Assembly (NCBI GenBank): GCA_002914805.1
Contig: JXTB01000562.1
Location: forward strand, 1 to 64,000
Length of the DNA stretch: 64,000 nucleotides
DNA from: Parasponia andersonii
Lineage: Eukaryota; Streptophyta; Magnoliopsida; Rosales; Cannabaceae
Direction: 5' to 3'
The notes beneath the pieces were generated by a model. The model made no database searches. It was not told the DNA's origin and saw only the letters and a program-made list of their open reading frames with translations. Positions 50,403 to 63,021 of the stretch are shown here, piece by piece. Both the position numbers and the translations under genes were made by a program. The stretch's first letter is position 1. Each line of letters begins with the position of its first letter.

Positions 50403-50654
50403 GGCGAATCAAAAGCCCCGAGTCCAATACGCTCAGAAAAAAACAAAAAAAAATATAAATATATATATATATATATACCGTTAATTGTATAGTTTTAATT
50501 TTTATCTAATTTCGTATGAATGGTAGAGAAATTAGGACAAAGTAAGGGAGAGCGAGAAAGCAAGGAGTTGTAGCTCAGAAAAGAAGCAGACGCTAAAGGG
50601 CGTAGAGAGGGCGAGGGTTGCGCGTGTTTTCGGGGTTTAGGGGTTTCTCTTCTT

Positions 50655-50663
50655 TTTATATAT
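50655..50663 (-). promoter_or_regulatory. CYCH;1: candidate TATA box of cyclin H
   Basis: The minus strand reads GCATATATAAAAAG across 50665-50652, about 255 bp before the start codon. It is followed by a pyrimidine-containing, G+C-richer leader (50403-50640) with AAACCCCTAAACCC, a telobox-like motif frequent in promoters of plant cell-cycle and ribosomal genes. Position and motif support a core promoter; there is no transcript evidence. Confidence 0.5.
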
Positions 50664-50781
50664 GCACTTTGCCCCTCCACACAATGTCTTTATATTGCCC
50701 TTTTAAATATTAAAAGTTTAAACTTTGTCTCCTAAATAAACAATCAAATTGTCGCATTGTCAGGCGAATATATTGAAAATG

Positions 50782-50957
50782 GTAGATGTTGTAGTTTGAA
50801 GTTTATGATAAAAAAAAAAAAAATGAAATAAAAACCATGAGTAGATGTTGTAGTTTGAAGTTTATGATAAAAAAAAAATAAAATGAAATAAAAACCATGA
50901 GTAGATGTTGTGGTTTGAAGTTTATGATAAAAAAAAATAAAATGAAATAAAAACCAG
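50782..50957. repeat. three tandem copies of a 60-bp unit upstream of cyclin H
   Basis: Copies start at 50782, 50841 and 50901, each beginning GTAGATGTTGTAGTTTGAAG, then a poly-A run and AATGAAATAAAAACCA. The differences are mainly in poly-A length. The array lies about 120-300 bp upstream of the candidate TATA box. Confidence 0.9.
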
Positions 50958-52006
50958 TATTTACAGAGAAAACCTACTAAAATGACCTTGTATTTCATAA
51001 TTTTTTTTTTAAAACCTTATATATTGAATTTGATCTTTTATCATAAAAATTTTATAATTTGACTATTTTTAAAATTTGACCATTTCGTATCGTCAAAATT
51101 AAGAAAATGAATGAAAATAACAAAATTATCGTTATTATGTGATAGATTTAAACTTAAAATAGATTTTAAAATTATTTATACCAGCGTCCAAATAGTATTT
51201 TTATTTTTTCAAATGACCTCATAAATAATAAAATAGTTTCCAAATAATTAACTATAATCCAAATACAAATTAAAAATATAATATGAACCTTAATTTATCA
51301 TCCACTAAGGATAATTTCATCATTTCTTCTTAATTTTCCTAATTTAGTTTATATGAGAAGGCCAGATTTGAAAAATAGTTAAATTTCAAGGTCTTTTGTA
51401 ATAAAATATCAAATTCAATTAGATTTTCCCATATTTTTTAAAATACAAGAGATTTGTAAAAAGAGAAGTTTTTATTTTTTTGTCGATTTTTCTAACAAAA
51501 TAATGATTTTAGCAGTTCAATGGACAAAACTAAAGTTTTATAATTTGGAAGAATATTGAGACACTAATTTCAACATAAAAAAAAACATCTTTCTAATGAG
51601 CAAAAACCATGAAAGAATTTAGGGCTTGTTTAGGATTGATTATGCATGTTGCTTTTAGATTTTAAAAGCGAGTAGCAAAAAATTTGAGAGCAAGGGACAT
51701 TTGGCAAGTGTTTGCTTTTGATCAGCAAACTATAAAAATTGTTGTGTAACCGCCAATTTAAACATAATTTAATAAGTAAGATAATAATTGTTTTTCAAAA
51801 TTGATTATATTTTCATAATACAAATTATTTAAAATATCAATTTACAACCTACATAATTTATAGTTTTTCAAACACTTAGATGCTGTATTTAAACCGACAA
51901 CAGTTTTGTAAATTAAATTTATTAATCATTTATACCTTCTTGCTTACGACACAATTACAATATAGGAAAACCAAATTGGCCCAAAGAATATATCATTTCT
52001 CTTTTA
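50958..52006. other. AT-rich intergenic region upstream of cyclin H
   Basis: No supported gene. The text at about 51621-51760 (GGGCTTGTTTAGGATTG...AGCGAGTAGCAAAAAAT) resembles the left end of an hAT- or Harbinger-type MITE, but no right end was seen. Confidence 0.35.
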
Positions 52007-52015
52007 TATTTAAAG

Positions 52016-53263
52016 TTAAGATAATAATATTTTTATACCTTGTATTTTGGATATTTATTCAATTTATCCCTTCTGATTTAATTACTATTAATATTGTTCT
52101 TTATACTTGAAATTTGCGATAAATTTTTACCATCAATAAGTCAAATATTAATTTTGACCAATATTTTCACTAAAATATTCTTAATAAATTTATTTTTTAA
52201 AAAACTAAAATTTAGACTTCAATCAAAATGAATAATCAAAACAATAAATATTAAAAATTCCAAAAGTTTGAAGTGAAAAAATACGCTCGTACGAGAAGAT
52301 AACCACTTGAACTGGATTCCCTCTCTCGTCCATCTTTTTTCCAATTAAATTATTTATTATTCTACTTCCATTTCATATACCAAAATGCCACCGAGTTCCT
52401 TGTCATACTCAACCGGAAGCCCGCTCAAATGATCTACTACTCAATTCCCACTCTCTCTTTTGCTCTATTTTTTTTTACTTATCTCTAAATCGTGCTTAAT
52501 CAAATTGCTCAGAATTCTTCAAAAGTCTCCCCCTAAATTGAAACCAACTATTATTTTCCTCCACCTTCAAGACAAGCGTGTGTATTTGCCACTTACCTCT
52601 GGAACTAGTACCTAATCCTTGCGACGAACGCCAACGTCTTCGTTCGCCTCTTCCTCGCCTTCCACTCGCTAGAATCGTTTAGGCTCAGATTGCCGAACCC
52701 GATGCTCTTCCTCTCGCACGTTGGAGCCATATTCTTGTCGATTGAGTTCTCAACCGCCCTAACAGTCTACAACTTGGATCAAATTTTTGTCGTAATGGAG
52801 AGGTCCGGCGCCGACAAAGGGTACTTGGCGACTCCACATCTTGATTAGAGGACCTCCATGGCTATCCTCGGCGTTCCTTGGCAAAAATGAGTAGACATGG
52901 ACAAAGATAAATAGAGGCGAAGATGGAGACCTCTATGTTGTGCGTTCCCTTTTTCTTTTTTGGGCATTAAAGAATCGATAGGAACAAAGATGAATAGAGC
53001 TAGTGATGAAAAAGGAAGGTTTTCTAATTTTTTTTTTATCTGAATTTTTTAGAATTTTAATATTTATTGATTTGGTTACTAATTTTAATAGAAATAAATT
53101 TTAATTAATCTTAAATATGTGTTTACAATTTCAGATGACATATTGGTAAATTTAGTAGTCAAATTTATTACAAATTGAGCGATAATACTGATAATATAAA
53201 AGATAAAAAGTATAAATTGAAAGAAACACATAAAATACAATAATATATAACAATATTTTTATC
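52016..53263. mobile_element. Mutator-like element with gene-fragment-like core (3)
   Basis: The left end (from about 52016-52020, GATAATAATATTTTTATACC) and the right end (complement GATAAAAATATTGTTATATA) form long imperfect inverted repeats. They are flanked by the 9-bp near-duplication TATTTAAAG (52007-52015) and TCTTTAAAG (53264-53272). The core at about 52560-52900 is strikingly G+C-rich and reads NANVFVRLFLAFHSLESFR, then LPNPMLFLSHVGAIFLSIEF in one open frame before a stop. It looks like captured host coding sequence of a protein I do not recognise. Its terminal motif is shared with the MITE at 39599-39953. Confidence 0.6.
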
Positions 53264-53272
53264 TCTTTAAAG

Positions 53273-54061
53273 TTTGCTTGCATTTCGAGCATTCTTGATG
53301 GAGGGGCATGAAGTGTGGGCTTATGTGGTCCCAAGCCTTAGAGAAGGTACGGAGCTCATCCTCAAAATAAGATTTGAGCAGGTAGAGTTCGAAGAGTGTG
53401 CATTTAACCCCGATTCTAGATATAGGATAATGATGCAGGAGCATCACTTGAACAAGGGTGGGCCAAAGCCTATATGGTCCCAAGCCTCAAAGAAGGTATG
53501 AGGCCCATCAGTAAGGGTCTTGAAATAAGGCTTGAATGGGTAGAGTTTGAAGACTGCGCTCTGATTAGATTACGTCCCTCTTATAAAACAGTTACAACTT
53601 TTGGGAGGAGTGGTTGCATCTATCCTACATTAATTCTCAATGCCATCCGATTGATTTTATCGACCTGGACATTTGATATATGTGTAGTTTCAAATTGCAT
53701 GGTTTGAAATATTAAAGGGAACAAAACTAAATCAAACCAAAGCTGTATAGTACTTGTAGTGAAAATTGAGGTTTTGAACTTGATTGACCACTTGAAATTT
53801 TAGCATGTTTTTCTGAAAAAATTAAGTTGTATCCTAGTTATAACATACAACCTACACTATATAAAAGTTCTAAATCAACAGTTTACTTTTTTTTTTTTTT
53901 AAAAAAAAAAAGTATAAGGTATATTATTGCGTTGTTTTTTTTACACCACCAAAAAAATAAAAAAGAAGTTTCCCAAGTCAATGACTTAAAAGCATCAAGT
54001 TGTTTGGAGATTTTAGAAACCTTGTAAAATAAAATAAGTTGAAAAACCAAATGGATTGATA
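53273..54061. other. intergenic; diverged 151-bp tandem duplication
   Basis: Two related blocks, beginning TATGTGGTCCCAAGCC at 53322 and TATATGGTCCCAAGCC at 53473, continue with GGAGCTCATC/GAGGCCCATC and GGTAGAGTT-GAAGA. A T10/A10 run lies at about 53888-53910. No gene is supported. Confidence 0.5.
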
Positions 54062-54705
54062 TGTTGCGGTTTTGGCCAAGTTTCACAGTGTGTCGATTTT
54101 TCGAGTACCTTAGCTAATGTTGTGCGGTCTAAAATCTATATGTTAGTCAATGCCGAAAAAAGAAAGTTAGCGAGGAAGTTGAACGTGTCAGGTCGCATGA
54201 GAATTTTTCTGATCGAAGTTCGACCTCCTCGGAATGAGTTAAGTACGACCAGTATGAAAAAGAAATTAGATCAAGCTTCATCGAGTGGGTAATCTACAAA
54301 GAAAGGGAAACAAGTTTCTGAATGGAGATCGACCAATCATTCCATTTGAGTTATTACCCAATTATATTATTACTCGAATTGTATTTTATGATTACACACT
54401 TACCCGTTTTCATAATTGAGAAACAATGAGCCATCCTCACCTATATGAAGGGAGCTCAGTATTGTTTTGAAAAACTTCTGGACGACATTTTATATTTTCT
54501 CTCTCTGGATTCTCATCTTAAGACTTAACGAAATTCTTGTAATTCTCCAGAAAATAGTGAAGAACAGTAGACGTAGACTCATCTTTTTTGGGGCCGAACC
54601 ACTATAAATCTTTTGTCTCCTTATTTGCTCTGATTTTTCAACCTTTTTCACACATATGCCACATCTTATAATTTTCTAAATTCATTGTTGACAAAACCTT
54701 GATCA
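54062..54705 (+). repeat. 5' LTR of the Tat-type fossil (inferred)
   Basis: The segment starts TGTTGCGGTTTTGG and ends AAACCTTGATCA, followed within a few bases by the primer-site-like sequence. The matching 3' LTR is outside the window, so the left boundary is an estimate. Confidence 0.45.
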
Positions 54706-54766
54706 ATAATTGGCGCTAGAAGGAGCGCATTCCAGCAAAAAGTTTGTCAATTTCGCTTCTTCAACA

Positions 54767-56440
54767 ATGACAAACACCAGAAACACTACTAGAAACACTG
54801 GAACTAGCCAAAACCAACCCCAAAGCACTGCTGCTATATAGGTAGATCCTGCTCAGGATCAGTCTGTCGTGACCGCACCAGAAAATATTGTCCAGAGACA
54901 GGATCGCATGGAGGAGGTACTAGTGAACCATCAGCAAATCACTAATTAAATTAATGATTCTCTACGATGACTTGCTAAGGGACAGAAGGTGACTCCATCA
55001 CAGCACGAATGTCCCAGAGAACGTCCTATTCAACTACCTAAGAGAGAAATTCAGATCCTTGAAACAGGAAACCACGACCAGCATAAAGTCCATCAGGTGC
55101 GTCATAGAGATCGCATCTCCAAAGGAAAAGGCAAGGTCACAGACTTGCCTCTGGAATCTAGTACTGAGAGTTCAAGCACTGATCGTGATCATGGACAAAC
55201 TTCTCAGAGAGAAACCGTCAATCGCAATTGTCTAAATAACGAGCAAAAACGTCAATTGAGGAGCGTCTTTGAAAGGATTAGTAGGGAGTCGAGATAAAAT
55301 CCTGCAGGCCTAAGACAACATCTAGAACAGCGACGTAGTTATGAGCGATCCACATCGCATTATAACGACCAAAGTCGATCTCGTCGTACTATTACACTGG
55401 AATCCTCACAAAGGTCGTAGCAGACCTTGCCTGACCAACCTGCCTTATATCGTGATAACGACCAAAGGCCACCCATGCCACCAGTAAGAGATAATACTCT
55501 CCCTCTGAACGTCAATATTCATAATTTGAGGGTCGCATTAGATATACTTACTAGCTGAGATGATGAGCTCGCTGATGGTATCGTCAATCGCCATTTAGCG
55601 AGGAAGTTCGAGTTGTTGCCTTACCTGCTAGATTCAAACTTCCCACCATAAACACTTTTGATGGGAAAACTGATCCACAGGATCATATGGATCACTTCAG
55701 CGATCTGATGGAACTTTATCGTGTCGATGATCTCGCACGTTGCAGATGTTTTGCTGTAACTCTCACAGGAGCAGCGAAGAAGTGGTTCCGAGGACTTAAG
55801 TCTAGTTCAATCTCATCCTAGCAACAACTTCAGACTGCGTTCTTGAGGCAATTTTAGGATGCGAAGAATTTTACTGTTCCACTTCTCAGTCTGTCTGCTA
55901 TTCGGCAAGGTCCAGAGGAAACTCTACGATCTTACTTTAACCGCTTTACCTCAGAGTTGGCAAAGATCAGCAACCCACCTGAAGGGGGAGTTTTAACTCT
56001 AATGATGGCTGACGTGCAACCAGAGACTAAACTTTGGGAAGAGTTACTTGAGCTAGAATACAGAACCCTTGAAGACTTCTATCAAAGAGTTGGTCGGCAT
56101 CTGAGAGTGGAATCTTCATGCGAGAATCTTCAGAAGACGAAGAAGGAAAGAGGAAAAGATGCTGCTAAAGATACGACCACGACCAATAATAATAATAACA
56201 AGAAGTCAAACAAAAGAAGTAATGAACAATCAATTGAGAAGCAGCCCAAACAGAAAAAGAAGGAGATTTCAAGAGCTCCCATGAGATTCAATAACTATAC
56301 TGAACTGAATGCACCCATAGATCATATCTATGCGATCACAAACCAGCAGGAGCGATATCATCAACTGGAACCAATAAAACGGGATAAAGCGAGGCGTGAT
56401 CCCAACAAGTTCTGCCGGTAACACAATGACATTGGACACC
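54767..56440 (+). pseudogene. gag region of the Tat-type fossil
   Basis: The N-terminal part is polar and Gln/Asn/Thr-rich (from 54767). A capsid-type domain follows, with DPQDHMDHFSDLMELYRV and ETLRSYFNRFTSEL text (about 55660-55950), then a Lys-rich stretch (56120-56270) and a Cys/His knuckle-like end near 56410-56470. Family known: the Retrotrans_gag capsid protein packages the element RNA. The region is broken. Confidence 0.75.
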
Positions 56441-56689
56441 ATACTAAAAACTGCTATGCCTTGAAGGATGAAATCGAAAGATTAATTAAAGAAAGGCGGT
56501 TGTGGCTGTACACCAGGTAGAACAATAAAAGGCAAGAAGAAAACCAATAGCGGCCTCCAGAAATTCAACGCGAAGTGCGAACTATTTTTGGAGGACCGTA
56601 TATTGGTGGAGATTTGAAGAGGGCGCAAGATAGGTATGCACGAGAAGCTCGACAGTAACCGTTAACTAATGTCATGCACCTTCAATAGT

Positions 56690-59600
56690 GACCACAAAAG
56701 CTTCAACTGGTACCGGACATAGATATTACCTTCACGGAGTAGGATGCGAGGGAAGTCCATTACCCGCATAATGATGCATTGGTCATAAAGATCAACTATG
56801 GAAGTACGCAATTATGGTGAGTATTGGTCGATAATGAAAGTACTGTCGACAACCTGTACTATGACGCCTTCAAGAAAATGGGGTTGAATGAAAGCGACCT
56901 AAATCCTGCTGTCACTCCACTTTACAGATTTACTGGTAACAGCATAATGCCTAGAGGCATGATTGAGTTAATAGTCAACGTTGGAACTTATCCTAGGGTT
57001 TCAATAGTAATAACCCAATTCTTGGTTGTAGATTGCCCCTCTATATTCAATGCTGTACTAGGGAGACCAACACTGAGGGAACTTCGAGCAGTCACTTCAA
57101 TCTACCACCTCGCTATGAAGTTCCTGACTCAATATAGAGTAGGAAAAGTGCGAGACAACCAATATGATGCGCAGACTTATTATAATAATTCTTTAAAGCT
57201 TGCAGCAAAAGATGTGGCACCTCGCACAATGATGGTCTAGTTACAAGATGAAGCATCAAGTGAAGCATCAAGCAAAACGTCAATCGAAGACCTCGACCCT
57301 CGAGAAATCGATGGAGAGGTTAAGACTGGACCTATAGAAGACTTGGAAGATTTGTCGATTGACAGGTCTTTGAAGGTTCTAAAAATCGGAGTGAAGCTTC
57401 AAGAACCTGTGGGATCTTCATTGGTTACTTTTCTGAAATCAAATTTGGATATCTTCACATGGCGATGTTCGGACATGGTGGGGATCAATCTGGATATCAT
57501 ATGTCATCACCTTAACATAGATACAACAAAGAAGCCTGTACGACAGAAAAGAAGAGTCATGAATCCAGACTGCTATATTGCATTAAAAGAGGATATAGAG
57601 AAGTTGCTCGAAATTGGATTTATCAGGGAATCTTTTTACCCGAACTGGCTTGCAAACCTAGTTTTTGTAAAGAAACCCAACAGGAAGTGGAGAACTTGCA
57701 TCGATTTCACCGACCTCAACAAAGTATACCCGAGGGACAGTTTTCCCTTTCCAAGAATCGACCACCTCATAGATGCAATATCGGGGCATAAACTCTTAAG
57801 CTTTATGGATGCATATTCTGGATATAATCAGATCCCCATGTACGAGCTAGATGAGGAGCATACCTCGTTCATCACTGATCGAGGATTGTACTGTTACAAG
57901 AAGATGCCCTTTAGACTCATCAACACAGGAGCAACTTATCAGCGTCTTGTCAATATGATGTTTGCAAAACAAATTGGCAAGACAATGGAGGTATATGTTG
58001 ATGACATATTGGTAAAGTCGAAGAAAGCTAAAGATCACGTCAAGCACCTTGATGAGATGTTCAAAATTTTTTAGAAATAGCAGATGAAGCTGAACTCGCA
58101 GAAGTGCACATTCGGAGTAGGATCTGGAAAATTCATGGGATTCACAGTCAATGAGCGAGGCATCGAAGCTAACCATCAGAAGATACAAGCAATAATTGAT
58201 ATGCAATCCCCTCGCAAATCCAAAGATATGCATAGCCTGGTGGGAAGAGTGGCTGTACTGAGTCAATTTGAATCCAGGTCAACTGATAAATGCCAACCAT
58301 TTTTCAAAGTATTGAAGGGTTCGAGTAGACAGAAAAATATGAGCAGGCATTCCAAAAATTAAAAACACACTTGGGTTCTCCTCCACTCTTGTCGAAGCCA
58401 AACTTGGGAGAACAGTTATACTTGTATCTTGCTGTTTCCAAGTATGCGACAAGTGTTGCATTAATTTGAGAAGAAGAAAATATATAGCGACCTATATATT
58501 ACGTAAGTAAAAGATTACTTGATGCCAAAACAAGATATCCAGAGATAAAGAAGTTGGCATTAGCACTCATCGTCGCATCCAAGAAGCTTCGACCTTATTT
58601 TCATGTGCATTCCATCTTAGTTTTTACGAATTTTCCATTAAAACAGGTTCTGCAAAACTTGAGTCTTCAGGACAACTATTTAAGTGGGCCGTTGAGTTGA
58701 CTCTATTTAACATCAATTTTCAACCTCGCACTACGATTAAAGGTCAAGCTCTCACAGAATTTATTGTAGAGTTCACGTATGATGTCAACCTTCCCACAGA
58801 AGTGATCGAAAAACCTACTATAGATTTATCAAGATTGTGGAAATTTTATGTCAATGGATCATCAAACGAGAATGGAGCCAGTGTGGGATTAGTACTAATC
58901 AGTCCTGAAGGGCAAAATATTCATTGTGCACTTCGCTTCAAATTTCCAGCGTCGAATAATGAGGTAGAATATGAAGCACTGATAGCTAGGCTAAAGCTCT
59001 CACAAGAAATGAAGGTCGAGATGATTGAAGTATACAGTGATTCACAGTTGGTCGTTTGTCAAGTAATCGACGATTATCAAGCAAGAGAAGGAAGAATGAT
59101 AGCCTACTTACAGGAGGTACAACGACTGTTCTCGACATTTACTGCTTATAGCATTCAACTTGTTCCTCGCATTAAGAATACTCGGGCAGATGCTCTAGCT
59201 AAGCTCGCCTTAACAAAAGATGCAATATTATTAAAGGTGGTTCATGTTGAATTTCTTGCGAAACCAAGTATCGAAGTAGAGCCCCAAATGACCATACCGG
59301 TTGACAAAAGACCATCGTGGATAGATCCTATAATGAAGTATCTACAAAATGACGATCTTTCCGAAAGCAAAGACGATGTAAAGTGACTTCGAATGAAGGC
59401 AGCTCGCTATATCATCTATGATGGGAAGCTTTATCGAAGAAGTTTTAGCTCGCCGTTATTATTATGTGTTGATAAAGATAAAGCACACTACATTATGAGG
59501 GAAATTTACAAAGGAATATACAGAAATCATTTCGGGGGTAGGCACTTGCGAACAAGGTTCTCAGACAAGGGTATTTTTGGCCAACTATGAAGAAGGATAC

Positions 59601-60555
59601 AATGAAATTTGCTATAAGGTGTGACAAATGACAGCGATTTGCAATTGTTCCTAGAATGCCATATGTTCCTTTAACTCCAATGACTAGTCTATGGCCATTT
59701 GCAGTATGGGGAATTGATATTATCGAAATGCTTTCATTGGCGCGAGGTGAATTGAAGTATGCAGTGGTCGCAGTCGATTATTTAACCAAGTGGATAGAAG
59801 CTGAAGCCTTGGGTACCATTTCCGCAAAGAAGATGATAGATTTTGTTTACAAATCTATAATCTGTTGTTATGGTATACCACATACTATACTTTCTGATAA
59901 TGGGAAATAATTTGACTACAATAAATTTCGTAACTTCTGTGACAACTTAGGCATCAAGAAGAGCTTCTCTGCTGTTGTTCATCCACAAGCCAATGGACAG
60001 GTTAAAGCTAAAAACAAGATACTTAAACAGAACCTAAAGACAAAGCTGGAAGAGCACAAATGAGCTTGGCCAGAAGTACTTCCTGAAGTATCATAGGCTT
60101 ATCACACCACTCAACGAATCACTACTGGAGAGAGTCCATTTTTTTAAGCTTATAGATACGAAGCAATGGTGCTAGTAGAGATTGGTGCGAGCTCTCTACA
60201 ACGATCTGCTTATGAGCAAGATCAGAATAATGCACTAATAAGGATTGAGCTCGATCTTTTGGAAGAAAGACGCGAGCAGTCTCAACTTCGAATCACATCA
60301 TATCAACAGCGCACTGCTCGATATTATAAGTCTAAAGTCAAAAGTATGGAATTTGAAGTTGGTGATCTTGTTCTTCGACAGGTTCTACCTAATAATAAAG
60401 AGCATAGTGCAGGTACATTTGGACCTTTTTGGGAAGGACCATATATTATTGACGCCGTCATTTGACCTAGGACATATAAGCTAGCTCACACTGGTGGACA
60501 AAAGATCGAGCATGCTTGGAATGTAGAACAACTTCGTCGCTATTATCAGTAAATC
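56690..60555 (+). pseudogene. pol region of the Tat-type fossil (PR, RT, RH, IN)
   Basis: A protease-like part (about 56790-57220, VLVDNESTVDNLYYD in place of the usual LVDSGAS-type site) is followed by reverse transcriptase (57340-58120, with KWRTCIDFTDLNKVYPRD, GYNQIPM and YVDDILVKSK), RNase H (58830-59210, FYVNGSSNENGASVGLVLIS) and integrase (about 59640-60200, WGIDIIEM, VDYLTKWIEAEA, IPHTILSDNGK). A C-terminal LRRYYQ motif closes pol at about 60550. Domain order is Ty3/Gypsy. The region is broken in several places. Confidence 0.85.
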
Positions 60556-61191
60556 TTTATGTATATCTTCATATATTTTCAACGACCTGGGGGACATCTT
60601 GTCATTTGTCATCATTCATCAATAAAGATGTCATTTCTTTGGTTATTATTTCGATTTTATTTGGTTCATTTTTTATAGTTTTATGGCAGTCTTCGAACAC
60701 CATAAAACTCGGGGGGCAATGGGATCAGAATGTTATCTCCTACTCGCTTCCTAAGGGACTATACAAACGTTCATTTAGAGGGGTTGGAATTTTAGATCGC
60801 CGAATTTTTAAAATTTCTTAAAATCTTAGGATTTTCTCCTCGCTTCATGCCATAGCATATTGTATTACGCAATTTTCCTCCTCGAACAACAAAGTAACTA
60901 AGCAAAACGTTCATTGTTCAATGTGATATATTGCTATATTTTATTTTGCTGTGGAACTTTTGAAAAACAGTATAGAGTTCACATCACTCATACTTGCTAT
61001 TTTCTTAAGCGACCTAACCTATCTTAACACTTAAAACTCGTTTTAAGTTAGTTGTATTTGAATCGTAATAGCGTACCGATCAGTCACCTAGTGATTGACT
61101 ATTTGGTTAAATTATGCATCTTTATATTACAATACAATGTGTTTTCATTATTTTACAGGGATAAACATTTTTAAAAAATAATATAATATAA

Positions 61192-63021
61192 TTATGCAGA
61201 TGTGCTCGCTCCACTGTTTTTAGTTTTTGTTGTAGCTTCAGTTTCCTTCCATCTCGGGAAAAGCTCGACCATATCTTCACCAAGGATGGAAAAATCGAAA
61301 TTCAGATGCTCGCAGAAGATATTGTATATTATGATTGATGAGACAATGTCACTGGCATTTTCTTCGAGCTCCTTGCCTTCAATGGCTCCGAACGCTTCTA
61401 CAACTTTGCGAGCCGCCTCTACTGTCGCCTTTTTCAGAACATCCGGCTGCTCGGAGATGGTTTTCTCAATTTCTTTGATTTTTTTCCTCGAGCTTCTCTT
61501 TTTCGAGCTCTTCCTTGGCCGTATCCCCAGAAGAAGTGGCTGTTTCCTTGGATGGCTCAGGGTGGCTCGCAATTTTAGTAGGCTAAGGAGGAGGCGAGCT
61601 TATAGGGACAACCTTGAATGCGACTTTTCGCTTCTTTGAGGTGTCGACCTTCACTTTCCCTTTTATCTTGGGAGGAGGTGTGCTATGTGGTGTCTTGGAC
61701 TTTGCCATTGACCCCAGTGTTGAAGGTGGTGCTTGCAGTCTGCTGCCAATTGTCATTTCTATATAAATATGATTAGTTAGCATGTGAGGTATGTAGTACA
61801 ACAAAGAGAAGGAATAATAGAAAAATTACCTTCTTATTGCTGAGAAATTGGCAGCGTTGGAGCTTTTGGAGATGGTGGTTCTGGGACAGTAGGAGAGGCA
61901 TGTGCTTTTCGTTTCCTAGGTTTAGAAGATGAGGCACCCGCTTCTTTTTGTTTCCTCTGCTTCTTCTTCAAGCTCGAGGGTTTAGTTGTACGGTTGGTAG
62001 AATATAGAAGAGCGGCTCCCTTTGGGAACAGTCTGCAAGCGACCAGGTTTGAGGTTTTTCCAAGTTTCTTCCAATCAAATTCTTCAATTGGAAGGTTGTT
62101 TATTTTGTACACTCTTGCGAGCTACTCTTTGGAGAGTCCTAGATGCTCCCTATTATCTGCGATAACATACAAATGCAATCAGATTGATATATTTATATAA
62201 AGTGAGCTATAAGTTGAAAATTACCTACCAGGGTTTTGAAAGAAGCCATTATCCGCGTAGTCATTTTTCCACTTTCCCATGTTATTGCGGACTCCATGGA
62301 TGGTTTTTATTGTTTGATTTGATCACTTACTCGCATAGAAGAAGCCGAAATCTGATGGGTTCGACTTCACTTGGTAGAACCAAGCGAACTCTTCAGGTGT
62401 GGGGGATTCGAGACCTAATTTAGGGTATAATATGTACAAACCTACCATGCATCTATATGTATTTGGGGTTAATTGAAAGAGGAAAACTCCATAATAATTG
62501 ACAATTAATTTGATATATAGATGAAGTGGGAGGTGGACACCACATCTAAGAACTGCGTCTGAGAATGAGGCTGTTCCATGAAGAGGTGTGTGTGGTTGAT
62601 TAAACTCTGTAGATAGGCGAAAGGGGACATCGATTTTGTAATCACATACGATCTTTTCGAGCTTGTTTTTTGTACAACTCATCTTTATATCAGTACATGA
62701 CCAATCTCCTTCTACATAGTTATAACCCCTTGCGAATGTAGGGACATCTCTAATGTGTTGAGGCCATTGGTCTTGAAGGAGGACGCCTATGCGAGGACTA
62801 CTTTGCCTGGCCCCGGTTATTTCTACTTCAGGTTGTAGCTCAAGGTAATCTTCGAGATTAATAGAGTTAATGCTTGTATTGGAGAATAACGATTCCCCTG
62901 AGAACGTATTCCTTTCCCTAAGTTTCTCGCTACTAGACATCTGAAAAAAAGAAACAAAAGATGTATTTAGTCCTATGCGAGCATTAGATATATTCACCAT
63001 ATGCGAGTAACTTGGGGCCAC
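61192..63021 (-). CDS. antisense gene of the Tat-type element
   Basis: Between pol and the expected 3' LTR, the minus strand holds several open stretches. The longest (63021-62323) contains HLPLHLYIKLIVNYYGVFLFQLTPNTYRCMVG-type text and LGLESPTPEEFAWFYQVKS, characteristic of the 'putative gypsy-type transposon' domain found in the antisense gene of Tat/Grande-like elements. It ends at a GTAAGT donor-like site near 62331, and further basic stretches follow (62112-61834, 61804-61583, 61572-61192, with KKKQRKQK and KKRSSRKK), so the gene is probably spliced. It appears less damaged than gag-pol. Its role in these elements is unknown. Confidence 0.6.

Noticed and set aside
61202-61639. 145-codon plus-strand open frame
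   Set aside because: Shadow of the antisense Tat-type gene; Ser/Phe/Leu-rich with no family resemblance.
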